This document shows positions 35,250-48,140 of a stretch of DNA of 64,000 nt, in pieces; within the stretch, counting starts at the first letter, position 1, and each line of letters starts with the position of its first letter. A program made the position numbers and the translations under genes. Below the pieces are notes generated by a model. It was not told the origin of the DNA and ran no database searches. It was given only the letters and a program-made list of their open reading frames with translations. The DNA is from Romanomermis culicivorax (lineage: Eukaryota > Nematoda > Enoplea > Mermithida > Mermithidae): the NCBI GenBank assembly GCA_963922205.1, contig CAWUHX010000007.1, positions 1,674,001 through 1,738,000 on the forward strand, written 5' to 3'.

Positions 35250-37110
35250 AAATTACAGACTAAAGTTATATTTTCGCTGACTTTATGTTACTTTTAGCTA
35301 GAAACGACCATTTATTATACTTTTTTTCACGTTGTTTTTATTCAAAACACAACGCATTTTATAAAGCGTTTCAAATCATTTTTTAACATGCTCATGGGTG
35401 AGGTTCACGAACAAATATGTCATTTTTCGAATGGCATCTTTCCAATAGATTAAAAATGATTCAGAATGAGTTGATAACATTTTTGTGCCTACGACATCAT
35501 TGGCCTATAAGATATGCTGAAAAAATCAGCTTGAGAAAATCTAAGCTGATTTGAGACATTATATATGGTTACTTTTTTTCAGTAGAAATCAGTCATCCCT
35601 ATTGTCAACTTTACAAGTGATGCAATGTGAGTGTCAACTGAGTGCCGTACCTCATAGAAAATCTGGATAATACTTACTTTAGTGTTTTGATGAGCTAGAA
35701 GAACAGCAAATATTATTTTTATGGCCATACTTCACGATTTAGTTTGATTTAGAAAAACGAAGGACTCAATATAAAAAATTTTTAATCTACTATGCGCAAT
35801 TAGGGCCTTTATGCACTTTCTAATGCGATGCACCTGTAAAACACTCAATCATGTAGAGTGCTCTAATATATTTGAATAACTTTCACCAGTGGCGAAACAT
35901 GAATTAGGGATACATATTCAATAGCAGCGTAAACTCATGATTGTTGAGCTCAACATATGAGCACACCAGCAGTTGTACAGGTATGTCCAAGGATAGAAAA
36001 CCAAAGTTTGATTCCATGGGTTATGAATAATTGATAACTTTTAACACTTATCTATAACATTAGAATGGAAAGGGATAAAATTGAAAAAAATACATTTGAT
36101 TCCGAGTACTTTTTGCTCATATTTTCACTTGAAGAAAACTTGAAGGTTAACTGGCATCACGGTATTTTTAAAGATTGGTTGCTGGCAAACACAAATGCAT
36201 GCATTCACGGTTTTGTGTAGTCTAATTCTTACGTTAATTTCACAAATATCGCCATTAACATTTATTATTGTTCTTTGCAGCTTGCGCAGTATAATTCATT
36301 GGGGTCCAACTGGTATAATCCTTGAATGAAGAAATGGTTTGTATTGTCTCACAGCAGAGTGGATTACGTGGTATCATTTCACAGGCTGTATTTTCACCCT
36401 TGAGATAGGAGATCCTTGTCCTTAGGTCTCAAAAGTTTAATTTACTGCAGATGAGAACACAACATGCAGAGCTATATTTGGCCAGCTCCTTGCAGATTTT
36501 TGTTTAGCGTTTCTCCTGTTTGCTACTTTTTTTCCAAAAAAGTGCTCAACAAGTTAAGTCATGCAGTGTGTCTCAAAAACTGGATTTTTCTCTGAGTATG
36601 ATGCTGACAAAAGGAATATTCTACACTTTTCTTTTCTATTCAATTCTTTATCTGCCAGTTTTTCTGTATTTTTCTGCATGCCTAGCCTCAGTCTATGGTG
36701 GTCAGTCAAAAAGTGCATCAAGTCACCAAAAAACGTGGCTCATTGGGGTAAGATTAGCCATGATGCATTAGGGAAAGAACATTGTCAAAGGAACACAATG
36801 TGGTTCAGCAACCATGTTTCAACATTGTCTCCTCGATACTCCCTGAGGTTAGGCCCTGTAAACTGACACAAATGAATAAATTGGATAGCTTCTAACATTG
36901 AAGTTTGTTGGGGATGTACTTACGGTAGCAGTCATCCCACATCTATGCAAAATTGGTGAAGTGGATGAAGCCATAATTCGACCAAGAAACAGGATGTTTA
37001 TCATTCTTACAACTTTAGTGTGTGGCAGGTGAGTCGCATCCATTTTATGTTATATTAGTTTACTATTCATCCAGTAAACGGAACGTCAACAGCCCCTCAC
37101 AGTTTACATA
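35250..37110. other. no firm feature
   Basis: AT-rich. The plus frames at 36520-36866 and the minus frame at 36849-37043 show no motif. Sequence just before 37500 may contain the LTR of the gag remnant that follows, but no second LTR copy was found to define it. Confidence 0.4.
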
Positions 37111-37150
37111 TTATTATATAATATTATTATTATTATTAATAATTTATTAC
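37108..37150. repeat. ATT microsatellite
   Basis: About a dozen imperfect ATT units. Confidence 0.75.
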
Positions 37151-37523
37151 TCATGCAAGCACAGAGGCGGGAGCCTACTTACATGGGATCCATTACTGAG
37201 GAAAGCCTTAGCCTTTCCTGGATGTCAGTATAGTGAGTTCTTTGTACATGTGTAAGCCTTTAGGAAGCATCTGGGGAGACCCTGATTGCTTTTCAATTGC
37301 AAGAGTTAGAGTTTCCAGTTGCTTATTGGTGACTGAAGGTTGTGTTTATTTATGCTAGAGGACTGTTGCACTGTACTTAGCTGATTGCTAATAGGAAGCT
37401 CCTTTGAGTGACCTACAGTAGTCATTTGGATATAAGCCAATAGTTTCTTTAGTTATATTGCTGACATCTTCAGATCTAGGCAGAGAAGTAAACATAACAA
37501 GTGGTGGCTTCTGACACTTGCAC

Positions 37524-39692
37524 TATGGAAGAGCACAGAGTCATCCAAGGTGCTACTAAACCCAAAGGTCTTTTACAAAGATCTAGGACTCAAGATGTCC
37601 AAGAATACTGAGGACTTACCTCTGGTACGACTTTACCGAGGACTCCGCCTGGTACAAGGCATGATGAGTCTGATGAATCCTTCACACTGCCCGTAGTATC
37701 TAACACTACGAGCAAGCAAAAGGGCTCCCATTCAAGTGCCATAAGCCAGAGGGCTGAGGTAAAATTGGACCCAGTAAGCACGCCCAATCCTGCAGCACCT
37801 ATAACAGCCAACAATAATAATCTTAATAATATGGCCACAGCAAAGTAACTATTTACTGCCTATGATAGAGATGCTCGGATTAATGCACCTATCAATGAAA
37901 AGTTGAAATTGGCCAAGGATCGGAATGATCCATTTATTTTTGATCAAACAGAAGAGTTTTAGATGACCTCAACAACAATTTGATACACACCATCGGGAGT
38001 TCATCCAGGATAATTTTGACTCAATTCGGGACAAATACCATCACGATCCATTGGACGAATTATGATTCAAAATGAGTCTGAAGGACAACAAAATTTGATG
38101 GCAAAATGTGAAAATCAATAAAATGACTGATTCAATGACCAGCATCTAAGAACTATTAGAAAGATTGGTCATGGAGCCAAAAGAAAAGGATATCCGAGTG
38201 ATTAGGACTGTTGATAGACCAGTGCAAACTCAGAGTGTGTGTGGAACTTTGCCAATGACACCCTCAACCTGTATTGCCGATGACCAAAGGTAACAGCAGA
38301 TGGAAGTGGATGAGTCAGAGCAAAAGTTCACAGTCAAACCTGCTGTGAAATCAAAGGTTTCTACAGAAAAACGTGTAGCTGAAAAACTTTCTGTTCGGGA
38401 ACAAGCAAGTGATATAGTTGCACAATTTTTCCAAGAGACTGATGAGGAAGCAGCAGGCAGTCATTGGGAAAGCAAACATACTACATCGAAGCACAAATGA
38501 TCTAAGAAGTCCACATGAGGAAATTCATCAGATTCTGATGACTCCTCAGTGGATGGATTGGAGCCTACTGTGTCAGATATAGTGAAGGCTGTAAAGCCAA
38601 AGCTACTCCTAGATGACATGACTGAAACACAAGTTCTCAGTTTCCTAAATGATTTAGAAGCAGAGTTTACATTAGAGACTTCCGATAAAATGAAGCTGGC
38701 TACCTTACGAACACTTTCTAAGGGACTGCCAAAAGCTACTGCCAAAAGGTTCAAAAGTTATGAAAAAGCCCGAAGAAAAAACTCAAAGTGCGAGCTCCAG
38801 ATTCAAATGTTGGTATGCAAACAAGGGAACTGATGAACATAAAGCAGGAGTTTGATGAACCTCCAGTGAAATTCCTCAAGAGAATAAGTGTGCTAGTAGA
38901 CAGATTATACCCTAATAAGACTGAAGAATTCAGAGGTTGCTTCATTATTGATACCTTTTTATATAAAACATCTGAGGAGTATCAGATGGAACTGTTGGAT
39001 TATGAAGTATGAAACATGGTATGATCAGGCAGAGGATGTGCACAAGATAGATAAGTGGAATACAGCTGCTTATAAAAAGAGAGAAACTGCAGAATCTCCA
39101 ATTGAGATAAATAACGTGACCATGGGTGAAGGGCAAGCTGAAGGGGCTTATGTCAGTAGAAATAAATTTGGCAATGCCCCACAAAGGCAGTTTCAAAATA
39201 AAGCTATGCGACAGCAAGCAAGGAGAGAGAAGCAAACCCTGATCCTAGCATCAGAGAAGAAGGATTCTGATACTTTTTTAGAAGAGGATAACTCACACGG
39301 GACTCAAATGGCTACTACTAACCAAAAGGGAAAAGAGCCTGAGGAACCTAGTAGTGATTTTATTCTTGCAAAGTTGTCACAGGAGATTGTGAAGTTGGCT
39401 CAATGTTATCAGGAGATAAGCCAAAAAACTTATGCCAAATTGAATGAAATTTCTCCTGAAGTTAATAAGGGCAAACCCCAAAAACAAGGTCGAAAAGAGT
39501 TAAGAAACCATATTGTTGATACCATAGAAATAACTCTCATGACACGTCTGAGTGTGAAACCCTTCAATGGAAAAATGCACAAGGATGTAAATGGAAAAAC
39601 TGATATAGTGAAAACAGAGGTTTTAGGCAACAGTTTGGAGGTTTTAGAGCGGGATATGTTGGTGGGAGCATTAGAGGTGTTCATGTTGTAGG
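37524..39692 (+). pseudogene. retrotransposon gag remnant
   Basis: A decayed plus-strand gag begins at about 37524 (ATGGAAGAGCACAGAG...), just after GTGGTGGCTTCTGACAC, which looks like a primer-binding region. Open pieces lie at 38300-38500, 38549-38833, 38788-39012 and 38948-39691 in different frames, so at least three frameshifts separate them. The pieces are acidic and Lys-rich (AVKPKLLLDDMTETQVLSFL; EEPSSDFILAKLSQEIVKLA). Near 39500-39560 another frame gives YHRNNSHDTSEC after a Cys and a stop, resembling a C-x2-H-x4-H-x4-C knuckle. Order and composition fit gypsy-type gag; the assignment is moderate because no capsid motif is diagnostic. Confidence 0.6.
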
Positions 39693-39725
39693 TTGTTATA
39701 TTGAAAAAATGGATTATGATAATGA

Positions 39726-40850
39726 TTACCAGAATAGATTATGGAACTTTTTATTGCAGTATTTCTTCGATTTTTCAGTAGCACTCTGGAAAATCCTAGC
39801 AATATCCTCATACAGGTTGACTAAATGATTTGAGAACAAAAATTTGTACACCTGTGCATTAAAATCTGGCATTAAAATATTGTATGCTTTCAACAAGTTT
39901 AACCAGAAGGTAGCCTTATTACCTATAGGCAATGAAAAAGGGGGCAGCTCTGTTGCTGGGTGTGATGCAGTTCTTGATCAATTGTCTTTTTCTTCAATCA
40001 CCACTTTTTTGAGCTGTTTAATAAGTGTCTGATTGAATCATTCAACCATACCTTTCCCTTGTGGGTGGTAAGCTGTTGTATAAATTTTCTAGCACTCTAA
40101 TCACTTGCAGATCTGTTTCATGAGGTCAGAGGTGAAACATCCACCTCTATCACTGAGTAGTTTCCCCAGAGTCCCATGTGAAAAGACAAAAGCTTATAGG
40201 AATGTATCCACTACAGTGCTAACTGACTACTCTGATATCATTTCAGCTTCAACCCATTTTGTGAAGTAATCCTGAAAAACTATCAAATATAGCCTCTTCT
40301 CGCTAAGTAGAGAAATACCTATCTACTGATACTATATCAAATGGATCTTCTGGTATGATTGGTATTAGTGGCAGGACTTCTGCATTTCCTTGATTTGCCA
40401 GCTGGCAAAAATGACAAAATTTTATCTAATGTCCAACATCCTTCTCTATACCAGGTCACCAGAACCATTTCTTGATCATAGAGAGAGTTCTTCTGAACCC
40501 TTGGTAAGTCATCATAATGGCCACCTGGTACTGATGTGAGGTATTGTCCCTAAGGCAAGTTGTAATGACCACTTGATGATTGGCTTCTTACTCAATTTCC
40601 TTCTATAACACTTCATTTTGAATACAAAATCCACCATGATATCTGGTTGTGACATTTTGACCTAACTTATCAAAATAAGGTTTGAAAACCTCATCTTTTC
40701 TCTGCAAGAGGGCCATGAGATCATTTTAATTAGCTCTTTTGACAGCTTATCCACTTTTGGGTCTGTGAAAGTGAATTCTGGTTGCTTTTCCAGGTATAAC
40801 CAGTTTCCTCTTTTCACCTTACAACAGAGGGTTCACTTTTAAACAAGTAA
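39726..40850 (-). pseudogene. retrotransposon integrase remnant, opposite strand
   Basis: On the minus strand FCHFCQLANQGNAEVLPLIP near 40380-40440 is the end of an integrase zinc-binding domain. IPEDPFDIVSVDRY carries the first catalytic Asp, LLSDRGGCFTSDLMKQICK near 40110-40165 the second, and YHPQGKGMVE-FNQTL near 40010-40065 the Glu. Distal sequence (39726-39932) reads PIGNKATFWLNLLKAYNIL and matches the C-terminal linker style. Stops and frame breaks are frequent. The element points towards the gag remnant at 37.5-39.7 kb, so the two are from different insertions or an inverted rearrangement. Confidence 0.75.
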
Positions 40851-41394
40851 CATTTTGTGACATCAAAACGTAGTAGTTCCCCGACTACAGTATGACCATG
40901 TGTAAACAATGTTTCATACTATATAGATTATTCATCATTTTTATGTACAAATTGAACAATTTCTGACCACTATGACCATCATGACCTTTTTGGTCATTCA
41001 GACAGAATTGGGCCTCTGATTAGCTTTTTTGTGGACCTGCAAGCAGACACCCCTCTTGTATTGGGACTGAAGGATGAAATCTTTGAGAGACTTCCTCTGC
41101 CAATGGAGGAAGTCGTTTTGCATGGTATAATTTTAAAAAATTGCAACATAATGCTGTGAAGTAATATAATATCAACTTGTCTGATGGTGGGTCAGCTGTT
41201 AACCATATAACCAGTTTACAATAATTTTTATATGGTTTTATCGTTTGACAGTTTTAATTGTTTATTGGATGGGTAGTTTGTGCTGCATGCTGCATCATTC
41301 TTGGAATCTTTAAATAATATTAACCTTGTGGCCCAAGAAATTTTTCCAAAATCGATTCAGTCTGGTAATGTGATATCATCTGGTTAGTCAACTG
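40851..41394. other. no feature seen
   Basis: AT-rich spacer between the integrase remnant and the composite repeat; no gene recognised. Confidence 0.45.
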
Positions 41395-42700
41395 TTGACT
41401 GTATTCCTAGTGAGTCTCGAGGGTTTTACAAGTTCAGTTTTACACAAAAAAAATTGAAAAATTTAAATTTGTAAAATCTTTGCAAAAATTTGTAAAAAAT
41501 GAGTAAAGCCATTAGGCTCTGCAGGCTCGAGGGTCTTCAGGGTTTTATGAGTTAACAGTTAAACACATACAAATTTTACAAAAATTTGAAAAAAGGTAAA
41601 CCTGTAAAACCATCAAGTTTTAAAGGGTCAAGGATCTCAAAAGTTTTACAGTTTAATGGTTTCAGGCAGAAAAATTGTAAAAGATTTTGTTAGAAATGTG
41701 CAAACCCATAAAACTAGTAGATTTCAACGGATTGAGGGTCTTAAGGGTTTACAGGTTAATGGTGTTACACACAATAAATTTGTTGAAAAATGAGTGAACT
41801 CGTTAAACCATTAGGTTCTAAAAGGTCAAGGATCTCGAGGGTTTTATGGGTTAATGGTTTTATACACAAAAAACCGTAAAAAATTTCAAAAAATGAGTAA
41901 ACTTGTGAAACCACTAGTTTTAGAAGGCTCGACCATCTTAGAGGTTTACGGGCTAACAGTTTTATGCATTAAAATTTTTTAGATTGCATAAAAGTTTTTA
42001 TTCAGGACATGATTTTTACCCATTCGAAATACATTTCTTGTTGATTTCCTGTGCTTAAAAATTGTTTTTGGGACACAATGTTCACTGTTTTTCGACATGA
42101 TTTTCATGCATTTGGTATGAAAAAATTTTTCTGAGATATGATTTTTACTTATTTGGGACACATTTATTGTTGGTTCCCTATGCTTAATCATTGTTTTTGG
42201 AACAGAATTTCCATTGTTTCAAGACATGATTTTCATTGTCCAAAATTTTTTTTATTCAGACTTCACACTAAAATTTTGGGATTTTTACTCTTAGAGACAT
42301 TGCATCATCAATTTTAACGTCCATTTCAGACTAAGGCGTACTTTCTACATTGAGGTGGAATTTTACTCATTAAAAGCTTCGGGGGTACTTTCTACAATGA
42401 GGTAGAACAGCTCCGGTGTACTTTTTACATTTCAAGATGGAATTTTACACGTTGAAGCTTCGGGCATACTTTTAGCTCGATGTGGAATTTCACATGTTAA
42501 AGCTCTGAGATGTACTTTCTACACACACATTATCGCCCTGCACATTGAAGCTCGGGCATACTTTCAGCACCTTCTGTATTGCCCCCCATGTTATGAGTTC
42601 GGATCATATTACGCCGTCGACTATACTTTCTATACCCCTGTATGACTCCACATAGTTAAGGCGGTATATTTTGATGACTATGTTTTGTAGATGGGTATCT
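41395..42700 (+). repeat. composite tandem repeat, copy 2
   Basis: Same three modules, order and strand as 4990-5945, with more copies of the first (about six units of GAGGGTCT...GGGTTTTA between 41400 and 41960). The second module is at 41990-42240 and the third at 42340-42560. Both copies end near CAGTTAAGGTGGTAT / CATAGTTAAGGCGGTAT. No coding potential. Confidence 0.8.
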
Positions 42701-44595
42701 TTTGTGTGGAAAAATAACAGTTGAAGTATCAGGTTCTAGAAAATCGAGTACTTCTCGATTAATTTTTTTAGTTACGATGATAATTCTTGCACTACTGGAA
42801 TCTGCATAAAACACTGGCTAGGTTCGATGAGTCAAAAGCATAAATTCAGTCAGAAATATTTTCGAAAAACATCATTAGTAGTCGGAAATGGCTCGTAAAA
42901 TGATAAAAAAGTTGTGTCGTAGATCTCTGCTATTTAATAGAGACCCGTGAAACAAATTCAGTAGCAGTATATACCACTTTGTAGATAAATGAACAAGCTA
43001 TCAAATGGTATCAATAATTAAGTATTTATTGAATAAACTTAATTCGAAGGTGATCATTTTTTCGGAAAATCAAACTTTGATAAGTGTGTCTAAACTTTTG
43101 AGCCGCCATGTACATCGAAATTATAAAAAAAGTCTCACTATGTTCAAGTACTGTAGTACTGATTGCTAGGATAAGACCGAATTCTTGTTCAAGAATAACT
43201 TCTGGGAAAACGAGATCTTCCTTGTGAACTGCGGGAATAATCGTACTCCAAACTCTTTCAGCTAAGTTCTCAAAACAAATACTTAATTATAAGTATGGTA
43301 TAACGACGTTTTCTGGCGAGTTTCTTTTCAGAAGCTACAATTTCGATCTATCATACAAAGAATGTATCATGGAAGATTGAAATCATGACCGTCTAAAGAG
43401 CATATGACATGCTTGCTGGACAAGCAGGAACAATTACCAATTCCATGCCGTATTTCGCTTCCAAGAGAAGTATTTTTTTAAAAAGAGACGTTTTTTGACT
43501 GGAAAATCGTAATACCATTTACTAAATATGACTCAAAAATCTCCTGCCAGGTTTTACCTTTCCTTCGGTTCTGGGGCTGAAGTTCGAAAAATAGGAAAGA
43601 TGCCCAAGGCGGAGCTACGGCCGATTACTAGCTACAACAACCATCAATAATAAAGAATTTCCGGCTCAAACACATATTTAGATCCGATTCTGATCAAATT
43701 TTGTAAATTTCTTTTAGAAAAGCTGATCGATTTTTTATACCCCAACATCAACTGTTTATTCCCTAGAACGCCTGCAATAATTTAATTCTGTGACGGAAAA
43801 ACTCTTTATTAGTATACTTAAATCATAGCGCTCATTTTTAGGAATACCCCAATAGGCTCGCACTTAGTTAATTCCCCAAGGGCTTTTCAATCCTGGATGC
43901 TGCGAGAATGCAACCTGGCAAGTGAATATGAAATGTTTTTTCCTGATAATGTTAAACTTGAAATGATTAGTTTAGTCCGTGGTACGGCCAGGTGATAAAA
44001 TCAGGGACCGATTTTATCGAATCGACTTAAGCTGCATCTGAGCCAAAAAGATGCTTAGGTTTGTCTTTTGGCTGTCATTTTGAAACATAAATATATATGT
44101 TGTCTTATACATTTAATGGAAGGACAAAAGCATCAAATTTAATCTTGTGTTGTTAGGAAGTTCCAACATTCTATAATTACTGAGTTAAGTAACAAAAATA
44201 ACCTATAGCTGAATATATCTGTAGGCTAATTTCGTCAAGCTCAAGAAGGCGTTATCAACGTCAATCCTTTCATACCAGTTGGGCTATGATGTATTGTGTA
44301 TTTTCATTTATGCAACGAAATGAGTTTCTTTACGTCTTTCTTGCATCATTCAAATCCACGCTGATTTAGAATTTCACAAAACAAGCTTTCCATGGAGCTT
44401 AATAAAGTGCAGAAACGGCCTATGCCTTGTCAGTTTTTCGCAGTTATCTTTGAGGATCTGCTGCTAATTTTTGTATCAGTACCTGTCGCAGCAGATCTAT
44501 AGCTGGCCTACCATAGCAAGTTGTCAGAAGATTTTTCAGTAAGTACATTTAGAATTGTCTCAAAGGAAAAAACTTTACATTCTACCTTCGACCCG
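42701..44595. other. no firm feature
   Basis: AT-rich. A segment at 44009-44060 (GACCGATTTTATCGAATCG then CTTAAGCTGCATCTGAGC) loosely recalls the GGTTTCATCAA palindromic family. No gene recognised. Confidence 0.4.
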
Positions 44596-44720
44596 AGCCC
44601 CTGCTATACTTCACCGGCCGGGGCGAAAGTAGTATAGCGACTCAGAACCGGCGCCGGTTGCAAGCTGTCATACTTCGTTTTGCGCACACCGGCCAGTACC
44701 GGCAGACGCCGGTTCGGCGA
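44596..44720. mobile_element. TATACTT-type MITE end
   Basis: AGCCCCTGCTATACTTCACC followed by inverted GCGCCGG-rich sequence, AGTATAGCGACTCAG and TCATACTTCG, as in the 1741-2129 element. The right end was not found. The tandem TATACGGTTTTTGATGTAA pair at 44750-44805 may belong to its interior. Confidence 0.45.
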
Positions 44721-45440
44721 TTTAAACTTAATCGAAATTTTCTGTAAAATATAATTTTTACATCAAAAACCGTATAATAATTTTTACATCAAAAACCGTA
44801 TATTTCTTCATTTCTTGGACATCTTCAAAAAAATCAAAATTTTTCATTGTCTCCAGATTTTTGATCATCCTCTGAGTAATTTCCATTTTTTTCTTGCTCT
44901 TTTTTGGGGGTCCCGTTAAAGCCCGTTCCTTGTCCTGGTGCAAAGGTACACATGGTATTGGAGGTTAATTTTCGGATTCAGCACAATTTTGGTACTAAAA
45001 AGCGACGTGTAAAATCCGCTTTCAGATCGAGCCTGCTTTGAGTGTATAACCCGGTCTTTTTCAACAGTATGTTTCGACCTTTTAGACAGTAAACAGTTTG
45101 GTTTGAACCATTGGAGATTGAAGACGGTGTTGTGTAAAATATGGTTCGGGTGGGACGATCTGAGCATTCATCCTCGAAATTTTTTTACAAAACTCAACTT
45201 TTTCTACGAAAAATGATACTTTTTAACCAAAAAGATATTTTTTTATAAGAATGAGATTTAAAAAACGACATTTTTTACAAAATTGTAATTTTTTAAAATT
45301 CGGAAGGACGAACTTCGTTCCTATTGACATTCATAATTGAAAAATACAAATTTTGAAATTATAATTGTTTAATTGTTACTTACAAAATTTAATCATTTTT
45401 CACAGACGAGAGCATATTGTACTTACGGATTATAAAATCA
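44721..45440. other. no firm gene
   Basis: A minus frame at 44758-44943 has a Lys-rich protein-like run (KKSKKKMEITQRMIKNLETM) but runs into the local tandem duplication and lacks an identifiable partner exon. Confidence 0.25.
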
Positions 45441-45489
45441 GGGCCGGACTGGTCTTTACACATCATATTTGTGTTAATACTTGGTCCAG

Positions 45490-45612
45490 TCTGTTATTAT
45501 AGCAGAGGAGTATTATTTTACTAACAAAGAACTTGGTGCTTGTGAGATTCAAACCATGCACATGGAGTACAGGAGTCCAAAGCCGTAGCTACCTAGCCGC
45601 CAGCAATATCAT
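45490..45612 (-). repeat. tRNA-derived SINE-like fragment
   Basis: On the minus strand GGCTAGGTAGCTACGGC resembles box A and GGTTTGAATCTC box B, spaced about as in a tRNA. The acceptor stem does not pair, so this is not a working tRNA. A CCGGACTGG / CTGGTCCAG-like inverted pair at 45445-45500 may be its flank. Confidence 0.35.
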
Positions 45613-46009
45613 ATTAAGATGTTACATTGATGATGATGTACGGATCGGGCAAAAGCTTGAAAAGGGTTTCCTCTTCCTCTTTTCTTATTCGAATGATGTG
45701 TAATATTTGATGTTCACTCAAAAATCTGACAAATTTTGACTTTACATCAAGAATTGCTGACTTCAGGCTAAGGATCCATTAGTTCCAATCGACCGTCACT
45801 TGGTCAGTATTGTCCCTGCGTCGGATTTTTAAAAAAATTCTGGTAGACCATCACTTCGTATTGACGCATGATATTCAAGTTGAAAAATCAATCGTCTTTT
45901 CGTGGCCAAAAGAGCAGGTCTAGGCTGGACAATGACAATTTTAGCACTACACACAGACTACTCTGGTAGTGTTGTGTCTTGAATAATGACTTGACTGAGT
46001 TCAAATAGA

Positions 46010-46834
46010 TTTGCGGACCGACCCGCAATTGCGGGTCGGTTGCGGCTCTCACAATGGCATACTTTTGTGCGGTTCCGCAAAAATGCGTAACCGGAAAACC
46101 GCAATCGTAAGCATAGTTAACCGCAATTTCGAACCGGAAATTACTTAAGAGATGCAAGGTTGTTCATTTAAGTTAAAATACGGAGAATGAAACATTCACT
46201 GTACATATTGAAAATCTATAATTATTGGATTTTTCAATTTGCTAAATGAATTTTAATTTTTTAATCGTGCGTGCTTATGAGGGTACACTTTTTCCATGAA
46301 GTTTTTTCAACATTGAAGAATATGAATTCTTCAAACAGAAAGAATTTCGTCCATTTTCTAGGCTCAATATGTTTATTTTCCAAATAAAAAAAGCTATGTT
46401 TACGACATAAGAAATTCAAATTTTTTTTCACAATCAGATTTTGGCAAAATAAAGGTGGAAAATCCTGCGTTTCATCATATTCGTCGAAAAACAATTCAAG
46501 ATCAACATTTTTCCATGGGTCTTTCAGGACAAGTATAGGAGCCAGTGGACAGAGCAAATTCTGGAAAAATTGAGTTTTCTAGTTGATAAAGATCAGGTAT
46601 TAAGTGTTATTCAGTGCAAAACGGCATATACTGTATCAAGTGAGGCTACCAGAACCGCAAAAAGTACTTCACTCGAGAACTCTTTGCGGGTCCATAAACC
46701 GCACTAAACCGCAATGCGGTTGCGTGTTGCCACCCGAAAAATTTTTTTCCGGTTGCGGGTGACTTGCGGGCCACGATTTCTGGCAACCACAAAAAAGTTT
46801 GCGGGCCGAACACTTTTTCGCCTGTTGCGGCTAA
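46010..46834. repeat. CCGCAA-rich inverted repeat region
   Basis: 46015-46060 holds a perfect palindrome GACCCGCAATTGCGGGTC. 46070-46145 and 46640-46830 carry many ACCGCAA / TTGCGGT words in both orientations. The AT-rich centre has no gene. It looks like another GC-ended inverted-repeat element, into whose right part the 46835 MITE inserted. Confidence 0.5.
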
Positions 46835-47724
46835 AGCCGGGTATATACTTACCCGTACGCACGTGCGCCGCCGATTTTTGAACGGGCCCCGCAATTTGCG
46901 GCCCGGAAATTGAATGCACAATCGTGCGCCGCATTGCAGGTGCCGGGCGAAAAATTTGGGGGACCCAATAATTTTGCGCGTGCGGGCAAGTAGAAACCAT
47001 TTCTACTTTTTCACACATCTGTAATTCATGCGGATCAGGATCCACCGCCGCAGTACAATAAAGTATTGTTTTTTGCCCATGGCGCATGATTGAACTTCAT
47101 TTTCGAGCCCCTCGTTGGCGTGATGGGATCACATGCAAATATTTTTAGCTTGTTTCTGAAGCGGGGGGAAAACTTTGGACTGTTTCCTAAGTTGGAAAAA
47201 ACATTTTCGGATGCACGGTAGAAAATTAAAAAAATATTATGCACGGAAAATACATGGCTACTGTGCCTGGTGCATTTTAAAACGCAATGTCATAGTTCGG
47301 GGGAAGGGCATCGTTTTTTCCTCAAATGGGGTGTTTTGAGGAAAAAAATTTCAAAATGAGGAAAAAAATTTTGGGTATGGTTCTCATTGAGGAAAAAATT
47401 TGGGGGAATTCAAAACCGAAAAAATGCGTTTCCAGCGCTTCGCGTCGGTCATGGGTATAGTCTTAACTAGTTTCTATCAGGCGCGGCCGTTAGCATATCA
47501 CACTCGTAAACTATCTTTTTTGCTCATGGCGCACGATTGTACTTGATTTTCCAGCCCTCCCTCACACCCGTACGCGTATGGTTAATTATATTCAAATGCA
47601 GCCCGCAATGAGGCCGCATGCGCTTTTTTGGCTGAAGTATATTTTGACAACCCACATTTTGGCCGCACATTGGCAGGTCGCAAAACTGCTCCGCACGTGC
47701 GTACAGGTAAGTATATACCCGGCT
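46835..47724. mobile_element. TAA-flanked MITE (890 bp)
   Basis: The left end AGCCGGGTATATACTTACC and right end GGTAAGTATATACCCGGCT are perfect inverted repeats over 19 bases. CGTACGCACGTGCG lies just inside the left end and CGCACGTGCGTAC inside the right. TAA flanks both ends (46832-46834, 47725-47727). No transposase; minus frames at 46646-47087 cross the left border and are spurious. PIF/Harbinger type is inferred from the 3-base TAA duplication. Confidence 0.9.
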
Positions 47725-47727
47725 TAA

Positions 47728-48000
47728 GTATGCCTACGTCTTTAGGATAATTCGTTAATATCCAACTGGAATAATAGCTGGTAAATAGCTAAGTTTAATA
47801 AGACTAACTAACACAAAATACATATACCCAAGTACTAAATAATATCCAAGTACTAAATTGTACAGTACAAAACAAGACACCTTATATAGTATCAGGGAAG
47901 ATCAGGGAATGTTCTAGAACCTTGTAGAATATAAAAGAATATTATAGAATATTGTGGAAGGTTCTAGAAATTTCCGGTACAATGCAGTACATGAATGGTA
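47728..48000. other. short AT-rich direct repeats
   Basis: CCAAGTACTAAAT occurs twice near 47830-47860 and AGAATATT-type words near 47925-47965. No gene. Confidence 0.4.
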
Positions 48001-48140
48001 CCTGCACATCATATCATGTGATCATACTGTAAGGTAAGCATCACATCGTACTTGCAAATCTTATTACGTGATCATACTATAAGGTATGAATCACTCCTAA
48101 TTCCACATCACGCAATGTGATCATACTGTAAGATATGTGT
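48001..48140 (+). repeat. 50-bp tandem repeat, three copies
   Basis: Units starting GTGATCATACTGTAAGGTA at 48018, 48068 and 48117, each with an internal ATCAC/GTGAT inverted pair. Confidence 0.75.

Noticed and set aside
44758-44943. Lys-rich 61-codon minus frame as a gene
   Set aside because: The end is made by a local tandem duplication and the composition follows the AT-rich background; no partner exon or domain.
46646-47087. Two overlapping minus frames of 91 and 127 codons
   Set aside because: They cross the border of a MITE with a defined target duplication and have no recognised domain.
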